A stretch of DNA of 64,000 nucleotides from Aeromonas veronii (GTDB lineage: Bacteria; Pseudomonadota; Gammaproteobacteria; Enterobacterales; Aeromonadaceae), in assembly GCF_040215105.1 (NCBI RefSeq), contig NZ_CP157875.1, positions 3,339,501-3,403,500 on the forward strand. Direction: 5' to 3'. Of the stretch, positions 31,029-39,231 are shown in pieces; within the stretch, counting starts at the first letter, position 1; every line of letters begins with the position of its first letter. The notes below the pieces were generated by a model. That model was not told where the DNA came from. It saw only the letters and a program-made list of their open reading frames with translations, and ran no database searches. Position numbers and translations under genes: made by a program.

Positions 31029-31610
31029 TCAGGAAAAGGCCAAAAAATTGGCCAGCAACTGATGGCCCTGCTCGCTCAGAATGCTCTCCGGGTGGAACTG
31101 TACCCCCTCCAGTGCCAGTGTTTTATGCCGCAACCCCATGATCTCGTCGACGGCGCCATCGGCGTGTTCGCTCCAGGCGGTGACCTCGAAGCAGTCCGGC
31201 AGGGAGCCGCGATCCACGATGAGAGAGTGATAGCGGGTGACCCGCAGCGGATCCTGCAATCCTGCGAATACCCCCTGCCCATTGTGGCGGATGAGGGAGG
31301 TCTTGCCGTGCATGACCTGGCGGGCGCGCACCACCTGGCCGCCGAAGGCCTGGGCCAGGGACTGATGACCGAGGCAGACGCCAAGGATGGGCAGTCGGCC
31401 CGCAAAATGGCGGATGGCCGCCAGGGAGATGCCCGCCTCGTTCGGCGTGCAGGGGCCGGGGGAGATCACCAGATGGCTGGGGGCGAGGCGGGCTATCTCC
31501 TCCAGCGTCAGCTCATCGTTGCGCTTCACCCGCACCTCCTGCCCCAGGGTGCCGAAGTATTGCACCAGGTTCCAGGTGAAGGAGTCGTAATTGTCGATGA
31601 GTAGCAGCAT
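31029..31610 (-). CDS. pabA: Aminodeoxychorismate / anthranilate synthase glutamine amidotransferase
   Basis: Class I glutamine amidotransferase that feeds ammonia to PabB for p-aminobenzoate, and in some species also to TrpE. The 193-residue product has the nucleophile Cys79 in GVCLGHQ, PGPCTP and the His-Glu pair in QFHPESI. It lies next to argD, as in E. coli, which favours pabA over trpG. ATG 31610 begins [12 protein letters not shown] as in the family. Confidence 0.92.
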   Translation of the reverse strand: MLLLIDNYDSFTWNLVQYFGTLGQEVRVKRNDELTLEEIARLAPSHLVISPGPCTPNEAGISLAAIRHFAGRLPILGVCLGHQSLAQAFGGQVVRARQVMHGKTSLIRHNGQGVFAGLQDPLRVTRYHSLIVDRGSLPDCFEVTAWSEHADGAVDEIMGLRHKTLALEGVQFHPESILSEQGHQLLANFLAFS

Positions 31611-32129
31611 GCAAAAACCCGGGTATTGAACGCGAAAAGAGGATGGCCCGCCCGTTGGCAGGCCGCGGCGACGGGCATTCTGGCACGTCTGCCCCGGTTA
31701 ATAAACGCCGGCCGACCGTATCCGGCGAGCGGGCCCCGCCCCATCATCGCAACCATCCTCACCCAGCGCCCGGGAGCACGTCTCCTGGCAGCCCAGCGGC
31801 GCCTGGGGTCAGCCAGCGTCTTCATATGCCTTATATAGGGCAATCCAGACTCTGCCATCTCCACTCGCCCGGCCCTCACCCCCGCGACAACCACGCCCAC
31901 TGGCGCCTCCCCTGCCGGGTTAGGCCCGCACTCCCTCACCACGATATGGCGAGGGATGGGCTTGCCCGCCCCCGTCAGACATCAAAAATGCAAACTGAAT
32001 CGCAAATTTCAAAACGAAGTTTCATATTAAATTGATCACGGTTTTTCATTTTGCTATCGTAGCTTCAACGACAGGATTTACCGACACATTGTCATTGATG
32101 CCGCGTGCGGCCCGGAATTGAGGTTCACT
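31611..32129. other. pabA-kduI divergent intergenic region
   Basis: 519 bases without a convincing gene. It is GC-rich up to about 31980 and AT-rich after that, where the kduI promoter and a KdgR-like palindrome lie. Open frames in the GC-rich part lack ribosome sites. Confidence 0.65.
32009..32060 (+). promoter_or_regulatory. kduI promoter region with KdgR-like site
   Basis: The complement of 32009-32024 reads TGAAACTTCGTTTTGA, close to the KdgR pattern TGAAA-N5-TTTCA. It is followed by TTGATC (32032-32037), a 17-base spacer and TATCGT (32055-32060) as candidate -35 and -10 elements. Confidence 0.45.
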
Positions 32130-32966
32130 ATGCAAACTCGTCAAAGCATCCACAGCGATCATGCCAAACAGCTCGACACCCAGGGCCTGCGCCGTGAGTT
32201 CCTGGTAGAGGAGGTCTTCACCCAAAACCAGCTCACCATGACTTACAGCCACATCGATCGCATCGTGTTCGGCGGCATCATGCCGGTGGACGCGCCGCTC
32301 ACCTTCTCCGATGAACTGGGCAAGGCCTTCGGGGTCACCTATTTCCTCGAGCGCCGCGAGCTCGGCCTCATCAACATCGGTGGCCCGGGTGTGGTGGTCG
32401 TGGATGGCAAGACCTATGAAGTGGGCAAGGCCGAGGCCCTCTACGTCGGCCAGGGTGCCCGCGAGCTGAGCTTTGCCAGCGTCAGTGCCGCCCAGCCTGC
32501 CAAGTTCTACTACAATAGCGCGCCGGCTCACACCAGCTACCCGACCCGCGTCGTCACCCAGGCCCAGGCCTCGCCGGCCACCCTGGGGGATGCCTCCACC
32601 AGCAACCGTCGCACCATCTACAAGTATCTGGTGCCGGACGTACTGCCGACCTGCCAGCTCGTCATGGGCATGACCCAGCTCGAAGAAGGCAGCCTGTGGA
32701 ACACCATGCCTTGCCACACCCACGAGCGCCGCATGGAGGTCTACTTCTACTTCAACATGAAGGATGACGCCGCCGTCTTCCACATGATGGGCAAGCCGGA
32801 CGAGACCCGTCACCTGCTGGTCCACAACGAGCAGGCCGTCATCTCCCCGAGCTGGTCCATCCACTCCGGCGTCGGCACCCAGGCCTACACCTTCATCTGG
32901 GGCATGGTCGGCGAGAACCAGGTGTTCGGCGACATGGACCATGTGGCCGTCAAGGACATGCGCTAA
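32130..32966 (+). CDS. kduI: 4-deoxy-L-threo-5-hexosulose-uronate ketol-isomerase
   Basis: Isomerises 5-keto-4-deoxyuronate, from unsaturated uronates of pectin or glycosaminoglycans, to 2,5-diketo-3-deoxygluconate. The 278-residue cupin has the zinc motif [14 protein letters not shown] near residue 197 and a late SIHSGVGT. The length equals E. coli KduI. ATG 32130 has GAGG upstream; the extra four codons of the open frame are not conserved. It lies 83 bases before kduD. Confidence 0.95.
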   Translation: MQTRQSIHSDHAKQLDTQGLRREFLVEEVFTQNQLTMTYSHIDRIVFGGIMPVDAPLTFSDELGKAFGVTYFLERRELGLINIGGPGVVVVDGKTYEVGKAEALYVGQGARELSFASVSAAQPAKFYYNSAPAHTSYPTRVVTQAQASPATLGDASTSNRRTIYKYLVPDVLPTCQLVMGMTQLEEGSLWNTMPCHTHERRMEVYFYFNMKDDAAVFHMMGKPDETRHLLVHNEQAVISPSWSIHSGVGTQAYTFIWGMVGENQVFGDMDHVAVKDMR

Positions 32967-33049
32967 TCAACTTCCCGTTGCGAGCCGCCAGCGCGGCGGC
33001 TCCTGCAGACACTTAATTCCACACCTTCCCGTGGCTTAGAGGTAACAAC

Positions 33050-33811
33050 ATGATTCTTAATGCATTCGATCTGAAAGGTAAGGTCGCCATCGTCACCGGT
33101 TGTGACACCGGTCTGGGCCAGGGCATGGCACTGGGTCTCGCCGAGGCGGGCTGTGACATCGTCGGCATCAACATCGTCGAACCCACGGATACCATTGCCA
33201 AGGTCGAAGCCATCGGTCGTCGTTTCCTGAGCCTGAAGGCGGATGTCAGCAAGGTCGATACCCTGCCGGCCCTGGTGGATCAGGCCGTCTCCCACTTCGG
33301 CCGCGTCGACGTGCTGGTGAACAATGCCGGCATCATCCGCCGGGAAGACGCCATCAAGTTCAGCGAGAAGGACTGGGACGATGTGATGAACATCAACATC
33401 AAGAGTGTCTTCTTCATGTCCCAGGCGGTGGCCAAGCAGTTCATCGCCCAGGGGGAAGGCGGCAAGATCGTCAACATCGCCTCCATGCTCTCCTATCAGG
33501 GTGGCATCCGCGTGCCCTCCTACACCGCCTCCAAGAGCGGCGTCATGGGCATCACCCGCCTGCTGGCCAACGAATGGGCGAGCAAGGGCATCAACGTCAA
33601 CGCCATCGCCCCGGGTTACATGGCCACCAACAACACCGCAGCCCTGCGTGCCGACGATGACCGCAACGCCGCCATCCTGGAGCGGATCCCGGCCGGTCGC
33701 TGGGGTGTACCGGATGACATGATGGGCCCGGTGGTATTCCTGGCGTCCTCTGCCTCCGACTACATCAATGGCTACACCATCGCCGTCGATGGCGGCTGGC
33801 TGGCCCGCTAA
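33050..33811 (+). CDS. kduD: 2-deoxy-D-gluconate 3-dehydrogenase
   Basis: NAD-dependent short-chain dehydrogenase that reduces 2,5-diketo-3-deoxygluconate to 2-keto-3-deoxygluconate. The 253-residue product has TGCDTGLGQG for the cofactor, VNNAG, the catalytic Ser in ASMLSYQGG and YTASKSG (Tyr and Lys). AGAGGTAA precedes ATG 33050. It is cotranscribed with kduI and ends in a hairpin. Confidence 0.95.
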   Translation: MILNAFDLKGKVAIVTGCDTGLGQGMALGLAEAGCDIVGINIVEPTDTIAKVEAIGRRFLSLKADVSKVDTLPALVDQAVSHFGRVDVLVNNAGIIRREDAIKFSEKDWDDVMNINIKSVFFMSQAVAKQFIAQGEGGKIVNIASMLSYQGGIRVPSYTASKSGVMGITRLLANEWASKGINVNAIAPGYMATNNTAALRADDDRNAAILERIPAGRWGVPDDMMGPVVFLASSASDYINGYTIAVDGGWLAR

Positions 33812-33828
33812 TCCCGCCCAGTTTGACA

Positions 33829-33850
33829 AGGCGCCGCAAGGCGCCTTTTG
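33829..33850 (+). terminator. Terminator of kduID
   Basis: GGCGCC-GCAA-GGCGCC stem followed by TTTTG, 17 bases after the kduD stop. The short T tract may allow read-through into the YgjV-like gene. Confidence 0.6.
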
Positions 33851-33876
33851 TCGTTGTCCCCAGACAGGAAGGCCCC

Positions 33877-34386
33877 ATGCTGCTCGATAATCTCTGGTTT
33901 GCCCAATCCGTCGGTCTGCTGGCCTGCCTCGTCGGGGCCACGGCCTTCATGCAGCGCCAGGATCAAAAACTCCGGCTTCACCTCACCCTCAACGGCACCC
34001 TGATGGGCCTGCACTTCCTGCTGCTGGGCTCCTCCGTCGCCGCCATCAACTGCCTGCTGTGTGCCGTGCGCAACTGGGTCTCCGGTTACTACCGCGGGCT
34101 CGGCGTCATGCTGACCTTCCTCGCCCTGGCCTGGGCCCTGGTCATCCCCCAGCTCTCCCATCCGGTGCAGATCCTGACCCTGGTGGGCACCACCCTCAGC
34201 ACCTATGCCCTGTTCAGACTCAACGGCATTGCGCTGAGACTGTGCATGCTGAGCAGTACGATCTGCTGGCTGACTCACAATATCTGGGCTGGATCCATTG
34301 GGGGTATCTTGCAGGAGAGCATTTTCTTCGTCATCAACAGCCACACCATCTTCAAGCTCTACCGCGCCGACCCCCAGCCGCTCTAG
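33877..34386 (+). CDS. YgjV-like inner-membrane protein
   Basis: A 169-residue membrane protein with five or more hydrophobic segments (AQSVGLLACLVGATAFM, LNGTLMGLHFLLLGSSVAAINCLL, GVMLTFLALAWALVIPQL, LCMLSSTICWLTHNI and a C-terminal segment). It has the features I recall of the E. coli YgjV (Imp-YgjV) family; E. coli ygjV also lies near hexuronate genes. The function is unknown. ATG 33877 follows AGGAAGG. It lies 65 bases after kduD. Confidence 0.78.
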   Translation: MLLDNLWFAQSVGLLACLVGATAFMQRQDQKLRLHLTLNGTLMGLHFLLLGSSVAAINCLLCAVRNWVSGYYRGLGVMLTFLALAWALVIPQLSHPVQILTLVGTTLSTYALFRLNGIALRLCMLSSTICWLTHNIWAGSIGGILQESIFFVINSHTIFKLYRADPQPL

Positions 34387-34402
34387 TCGAAGAAGCCGCC
34401 CA

Positions 34403-34434
34403 TAAAAAAAGCAGGCAAGGCCTGCTTTTTTTAT
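34403..34434. terminator. Bidirectional terminator between the YgjV-like gene and kdgR
   Basis: AAAAAAAGCAGGC / GCCTGCTTTTTTT stem between convergent genes, with runs on both sides. Confidence 0.9.
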
Positions 34435-34455
34435 GGGATGAGCGAGGCGTCTTGC

Positions 34456-35253
34456 CTAGCTGCGCGTGCCGAAGGGGTAATCGTGGAACCCCAGCCCGGC
34501 GGAGATATTGGCTGCCGCCTCGTGCAATTGGGCCACCAGGTTCGCCTGGTCCTCCGGGTGGAAACGCACCAGCGGCAGCGACAGGGAGAGCCCCGCGATG
34601 ATCCGCCCCATGCGGCTGTAGATGGGTACCGCAAAGCAGCGCAGGCCGTGCTCCATCTCTTCTCTGTCTTCCGCATAGCCTTGTTCGCGCACCTGGGCCA
34701 GTTCCGCCAGCAGGGCATCCACATCGGCAAGGGTATGCTCGGTGAATCGCTCGAACGTCACGCCAGCCAGCATGGCACGCACTTCCGTTTCCGGCAGCCA
34801 GGCCATCATCACCTTGCCAAGGCCGGTGCTGTAGAGCGGGCGGCGGCGGCCGATGCGGGAGTACATCCGCAGGTTGTATTCGGAATCTATCTTGTGCAGG
34901 TAGACGATGCTGTCTTCATCCAGCATCCCGAGGTGCAGGGTCTCCTTGGTCTGCTTGCCGAGCCGGTACATCTGCTCGTCGGCAATCTGGATCAGATCCT
35001 GATGCTCCAGGGCCTTGGCGCCCAGTTCAAACAGCTTGAGGCTGAGGGCGTACTTGTCGGTTTCCCCTTCCTGGGAGACATAACCCAGGGTCTTCATGGT
35101 CTGCAGGAAACGGTAGACGGTACTCTTGGACATCATGATCCGCTGGGACAGCTCGGTCACCCCGATCTCCTTCTGCTCCCCCAGGGCCTGCAATATGCCA
35201 AACACCTTGAGGACAGAAGAGACCGATTCGGGTGAGTTGTCTATCATCGACAT
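34456..35253 (-). CDS. kdgR: DNA-binding transcriptional regulator KdgR (IclR family)
   Basis: Repressor of pectin and KDG catabolism, relieved by KDG. The 265-residue product has the IclR winged helix-turn-helix at residues 14-80 (SVLKVFGILQALGE, MSKSTVYRFLQTM) and a C-terminal effector domain (GLGKVMMAWLP, GLRCFAVPI, FHDYPFG). It is closely like E. coli KdgR. It is divergent from kdgK, and palindromes of the KdgR type lie in the neighbouring promoter regions. Confidence 0.93.
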   Translation of the reverse strand: MSMIDNSPESVSSVLKVFGILQALGEQKEIGVTELSQRIMMSKSTVYRFLQTMKTLGYVSQEGETDKYALSLKLFELGAKALEHQDLIQIADEQMYRLGKQTKETLHLGMLDEDSIVYLHKIDSEYNLRMYSRIGRRRPLYSTGLGKVMMAWLPETEVRAMLAGVTFERFTEHTLADVDALLAELAQVREQGYAEDREEMEHGLRCFAVPIYSRMGRIIAGLSLSLPLVRFHPEDQANLVAQLHEAAANISAGLGFHDYPFGTRS

Positions 35254-35597
35254 GTTCTACTTCCAAAAAAAATGACTGATTGTTTCATTGTATTTGAAAT
35301 GAATTGGCCGTCATAGTGGACGAGACGATTATCCAGTCAAATCATCCACTAATAGATGGATAATGTGGTGCCGCTCACGCTGGCACTGACCAGCCTCTTC
35401 ATCTATCTGACCGGCCCGCTTTCACGCCCAGCCCCGCATCCCTCGCCTGACCACGACAGAGCCAAGGTAGGTGTCACACCACCATCAACACAAGACCAAC
35501 GTCACAACTTTAATGAAATCACGTTTCAATTGTTTTTTATGTCTCGCGAATTAAATAGAATAGCGCCATCAGCAACGCGGCAAACGCGGGAGGCATA
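35254..35597. other. kdgR-kdgK divergent promoter region
   Basis: 344 bases holding the kdgR promoter and the kdgK promoter with a KdgR-like operator at 35514-35528. An 80-codon open frame inside it (35356-35598) has no ribosome site and is not called. Confidence 0.65.
35514..35528. promoter_or_regulatory. KdgR-like operator upstream of kdgK
   Basis: TGAAATCACGTTTCA is a perfect TGAAA-N5-TTTCA palindrome, the core of the enterobacterial KdgR box. It lies about 70 bases before the kdgK start. Confidence 0.7.
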
Positions 35598-36569
35598 ATG
35601 TCAGTCAAGGTAGCCGTCATCGGCGAGTGCATGATCGAATTGTCCGAAAACAAGACGAACATAGTGCGTCATTTTGGAGGGGATACCCTCAACACCGCCG
35701 TCTACCTGACGCGGGCAAACCCGGACGTCGCCGTGCACTATGTGAGTGCTCTCGGCACGGATCCCATGAGCGGCGCCATGCTGGCGCTGTGGCAACAGGA
35801 GGGGGTGAACACGGATCTGGTGCAGCGCCTTGGCCACAAGTTGCCCGGACTCTACCTCATCGAGACCGACGAACGGGGGGAGCGAACCTTCCACTATTGG
35901 CGCAGCGATGCGGCAGCCCGTTACTGGCTGCAAACCCAGCAAGCCAGTGAAATATGTCAACAGCTCAAGGGTTTTGACTATATCTATCTGAGCGGGATCA
36001 GCCTCGCCATCCTCTCCCCGGCCGACCGCCTCACCCTGCTGCAGGTGCTGGGGGATTGCCGCGCCGCCGGAGCAAAAATCGCCTTTGACAACAACTACCG
36101 CCCCCGCCTGTGGGAGAGCAAAGACGCCGCCAGACAAGCCTATGCCGCCATGCTGGCGCTGACCGATCTCGCCTTCCTGACCCTGGATGACGAACTGGCG
36201 CTCTGGGATGACAGTGACGAGACCCAATGTCTGGCCCGCACCCACACCCTCGGCGTGAACGAAATCGTGGTCAAGCGTGGCGCCGAGCCCTGCCTCATCG
36301 TGCAGCCGAGCAGTCACACTGAAGTGCCGGCGGTCAGCCTGCCTGGCGAGCGCATCGTCGACACCACGGCCGCCGGCGACTCCTTCAGCGCGGGCTATCT
36401 CGCCAGCCGGCTGGCCGGTGGCACCGTGGCCGGATCGGCTCACTACGCCCATCTGCTCGCCAGCACCGTCATTCAACACCGTGGTGCCATCATCCCCCTG
36501 ACGGCGATGCCGAGCCCCATCAACACCGCTCATCACTCCAACGAGGTTTCCCATGTCCACACTGCTTGA
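35598..36569 (+). CDS. kdgK: 2-dehydro-3-deoxygluconokinase
   Basis: Phosphorylates KDG to KDPG with ATP. The 323-residue PfkB-family kinase begins VAVIGECMIELS, has FGGDTLNTAVYL and the C-terminal anion-hole/base motif DTTAAGDSFSAGYL. ATG 35598 follows GGGAGG. It overlaps eda by 17 bases, which suggests coupled translation of the two KDG-degrading enzymes. Confidence 0.94.
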   Translation: MSVKVAVIGECMIELSENKTNIVRHFGGDTLNTAVYLTRANPDVAVHYVSALGTDPMSGAMLALWQQEGVNTDLVQRLGHKLPGLYLIETDERGERTFHYWRSDAAARYWLQTQQASEICQQLKGFDYIYLSGISLAILSPADRLTLLQVLGDCRAAGAKIAFDNNYRPRLWESKDAARQAYAAMLALTDLAFLTLDDELALWDDSDETQCLARTHTLGVNEIVVKRGAEPCLIVQPSSHTEVPAVSLPGERIVDTTAAGDSFSAGYLASRLAGGTVAGSAHYAHLLASTVIQHRGAIIPLTAMPSPINTAHHSNEVSHVHTA

Positions 36570-37173
36570 ACAACTCGCCCTGCTGAAGATCATCCCGGTC
36601 ATCGCCATCAAGGATGCTGACGACGCCGTCGCCCTCGGCCGAACCCTGATGGAGAACGGCATGCCCAGCGCCGAGATCACCTTCCGCACCCCGGCAGCGG
36701 CGGAGGCCATTCGCCGGCTGCGCCAGTCCTTCCCCCAGATGATCATCGGCGCCGGTACCGTGCTGACCACGGCCCAGGTCGATCAGGCCATCGAGGCGGG
36801 CGTGGACTTCATCGTGAGCCCGGGCCTCAATCCGCGCATCGTGCAGTACTGCCAGGCTCGCGGCGTGCCCATCATCCCCGGCGTGAACAACCCCAGCCTG
36901 GTCGAACAGGCCATGGAGCTCGGGCTGACCACCCTCAAGTTCTTCCCCGCAGAGCCTTCCGGCGGCCTCGGCATGCTCAAGGCCATGAGCGCCGTCTACC
37001 CGGTCTCCTTCATGCCAACCGGCGGCATCAGCCCGAGCAATGTGAAGGATTACCTGGCCCTGCCGAGCGTCTTCGCCTGCGGGGGCACCTGGATGGTGCC
37101 CGCCAACCTCATCGACAACCGCGACTGGAGCAAGATTGGCGCGCTCGCCAAGGAAGCCATGATCGCACTCTGA
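36553..37173 (+). CDS. eda: 2-dehydro-3-deoxyphosphogluconate aldolase
   Basis: Class I aldolase that splits KDPG to pyruvate and glyceraldehyde 3-phosphate, also used in the Entner-Doudoroff route. The 206-residue product has the Schiff-base Lys129 in TLKFFPAE, Glu41 and Arg45 in AEITFRTP and the GAGTVL segment. GAGG lies before ATG 36553, inside the end of kdgK. Whether edd is linked to another eda copy cannot be judged here. Confidence 0.95.
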   Translation: MSTLLEQLALLKIIPVIAIKDADDAVALGRTLMENGMPSAEITFRTPAAAEAIRRLRQSFPQMIIGAGTVLTTAQVDQAIEAGVDFIVSPGLNPRIVQYCQARGVPIIPGVNNPSLVEQAMELGLTTLKFFPAEPSGGLGMLKAMSAVYPVSFMPTGGISPSNVKDYLALPSVFACGGTWMVPANLIDNRDWSKIGALAKEAMIAL

Positions 37174-37605
37174 GTCAGCAGGGCCCGTCTCCCGGGCCCT
37201 CACTCCTCTACCAGCGATCCGCGCCCGACCCTTTCCTGACAAGCCAGCCCTCCCCAGCCGCTTCCCCTGGCGCCCTCTTCATCCTTGCGCGAGGCTGCAC
37301 GCCAGCCCGGCGCTCTCGCCTTCAGCAAGGCCAGGATCGATAAACCGGTCCGACATCCCCTCTTCACGCTCTCTTCTCGTGGCCCTTTTGGGAGCTCAGG
37401 CTCCCCCTTTTGCCCCGCGAAACACCCGATGGAGCCAGACGCGGCACCATCAGCAGAATGCATTTAACCGCCGTCACAAAATTTGACTTTTGATTCCCGC
37501 AAATTCGGAACGCCATTTCATTACCTTGAGTTTGATCACTGAAATAGCGCCGGATTCGCGTAGCATGAACACCATCAAAATAACCAGACCCATGAGGGGT
37601 TACAC
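37174..37605. other. eda-TRAP transporter intergenic region
   Basis: 432 bases without a credible gene. It contains a hairpin right after eda (GGGCCC-rich, 37182-37198), another hairpin GGGAGC-TCAG-GCTCCC at 37390-37405 followed by CCTTTT, and a weak KdgR-like sequence at 37506-37520. Open frames on both strands here lack ribosome sites. Confidence 0.55.
37390..37410 (+). terminator. Possible terminator of kdgK-eda
   Basis: GGGAGC-TCAG-GCTCCC stem followed by CCTTTTG. The tail is short, so the call is weak. Confidence 0.4.
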
Positions 37606-38616
37606 ATGCGTACAATGAATGCTCTGCCCAAGCTGTCTCTGATTGGAACAGTTGTCGCCGCAAGTCTGTTGTTGGCTGGATGTGGTGAAGACAGCAAGGC
37701 TGCTGGCCCCATCATCCTGAAGACCGCCTTCAACCAGTCCGAACACAATCCCCAGTTCAAGGCTCTCGAAGATTTCAGCCAGAAGCTGGAAGCGGCCACC
37801 GGTGGCAAATACAAGCTGGAAATCCACCCCAATGAGCTGCTCGGTGATCAACGGGCTGCCCTGGAATTGGTCCAATCCGGCGCCATCCAGCTGGCGGTCG
37901 TCGCCAACCCCCTGGTCGAAAACTTCAACAAGAACTTCTCCGTGCTGGCCATGCCGTACATCTACGACAACCCGGAGCACCAGCGCAAAGTGTTCACCGG
38001 CGACACCCTGGACGCCCTGTTCGCCTCCAGCAAGGGCAATGGCTTTGAGGTGCTGACCGCCTATACCGCTGGCGCCCGCAGCATGTATGTCAAAGGGGCC
38101 CCCATCAAGACGCCGGAAGACATGAAAGGGAAGAAGATCCGGGTCATGCAGTCCGACACCATGGTCAAGATGCTGACCTGCATGGGCGGCACCGGCGTGC
38201 CCATGGGCCAGGGGGAGGTCTACTCCGCCATCCAGCAAGGGGTGCTTGATGGAGCCGAGAACAACGAAATCACCTATGCGGATCTCAAGCAGTACGAAGT
38301 GGCGCCTCACTTCTCCTACACCCGCCATGTGATGGTGGCCGACCTGCTGGTTGCCAGCGAGTCGTTCCTGGCGAAGATGGATGCCGCCGATCAGGCGACC
38401 TTCCGCAAACTGGCAAAAGAGAGCACGGAGACCGAGTTCGACCTCTTTGCCCAGGCGCTGGAAGCCGCCAAGCAGACCGCCACCAGCCAGGGAGCCACCT
38501 TCACCGAAGTGGATATCGCCCCCTTCCAGGCCCGCTGCAAGCCACTGCAAGAGACACTGCTGACCACCCCGGAGCAGAAAGACATCTTCACCAAGATCCG
38601 CGCGCTGGCCAACTGA
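37606..38616 (+). CDS. dctP: TRAP transporter substrate-binding protein (DctP family), lipoprotein
   Basis: Solute-binding component of a tripartite ATP-independent periplasmic transporter. The 336-residue precursor has a signal peptide with a clear lipobox LLLAGC, so it is probably anchored to a membrane rather than free in the periplasm. The DctP fold follows, with the family arginine segment in KGKKIRVMQSD and GAENNEITY. GAGGGG precedes ATG 37606. Location beside kdu/kdg genes suggests a uronate or an unsaturated uronate as ligand; this is inference. Confidence 0.88.
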   Translation: MRTMNALPKLSLIGTVVAASLLLAGCGEDSKAAGPIILKTAFNQSEHNPQFKALEDFSQKLEAATGGKYKLEIHPNELLGDQRAALELVQSGAIQLAVVANPLVENFNKNFSVLAMPYIYDNPEHQRKVFTGDTLDALFASSKGNGFEVLTAYTAGARSMYVKGAPIKTPEDMKGKKIRVMQSDTMVKMLTCMGGTGVPMGQGEVYSAIQQGVLDGAENNEITYADLKQYEVAPHFSYTRHVMVADLLVASESFLAKMDAADQATFRKLAKESTETEFDLFAQALEAAKQTATSQGATFTEVDIAPFQARCKPLQETLLTTPEQKDIFTKIRALAN

Positions 38617-38668
38617 TCGCCGCTGCCGCCAGGGGCTGCCATCGCAGCCCCTCTCATGAGGCTCTTCT

Positions 38669-39229
38669 ATGAAATCCACTCAACAAGCCGCAACCTTCTC
38701 AGCCCCACCCGAGCCACCCGTTCAGCACGGCTTCTATGCCGCACTGACCGGGTTCAAACAACGAGTGGATTTGGTTGTTTCCTATCTCTGCATCGCCATC
38801 GTGGCCACCATGACCGTGCTGGTGACCTATCAGGTGGCGACCCGGTACCTGTTCAACAGCCCGAGCGCCGTGAGCGAGGTGCTCTCCCGCTACCTCTTCA
38901 TCTGGCTGGTGCTCATCGGCAGCGCCTATGTCTTCGGCCTGCGCGAACACATGGCGATCACCTTCATGCGCGATCGCATGTCCCACAATGTACGCATTGT
39001 GATGGAGATGCTCGGTGAACTGGCGACCACCGCCTTCGCCCTGCTGGTCCTGAGCGTGGGGGGTTACATTGGCATGAGTCGCCAGATGGGACAGCTCGAC
39101 TCTGCGCTGCAGATCCCCATCGGTGTCATCTATGCCGCCATTCCGCTGTGTGGCGTGCTGACCGTCTTCTATTGCCTGTACAACCAATACGGGTTGGCCA
39201 GACAACTCTCCTTCAAGCAAAAGGTATAA
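38669..39229 (+). CDS. dctQ: TRAP transporter small permease (DctQ family)
   Basis: Small membrane subunit of the TRAP transporter. The 186-residue product has four membrane segments (VSYLCIAIVATMTVLVTYQV, SRYLFIWLVLIGSAYVF, LATTAFALLVLSVGGYIG, IPIGVIYAAIPLCGVLTVFY) and the family pattern RYLFNSPSAVSEVLSRYLFIW in part. It follows dctP by 52 bases and precedes dctM by two. Confidence 0.9.
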   Translation: MKSTQQAATFSAPPEPPVQHGFYAALTGFKQRVDLVVSYLCIAIVATMTVLVTYQVATRYLFNSPSAVSEVLSRYLFIWLVLIGSAYVFGLREHMAITFMRDRMSHNVRIVMEMLGELATTAFALLVLSVGGYIGMSRQMGQLDSALQIPIGVIYAAIPLCGVLTVFYCLYNQYGLARQLSFKQKV

Positions 39230-39231
39230 CC

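Noticed and set aside
35281-35300. Second possible KdgR site (TTTCATTGTATTTGAAA) before kdgR
   Set aside because: The half-sites are in inverted order relative to the TGAAA-N5-TTTCA consensus, so autoregulation is not claimed.
35356-35598. 80-codon open frame in the kdgR-kdgK spacer
   Set aside because: No ribosome site; it spans the KdgR-like operator and the kdgK promoter.
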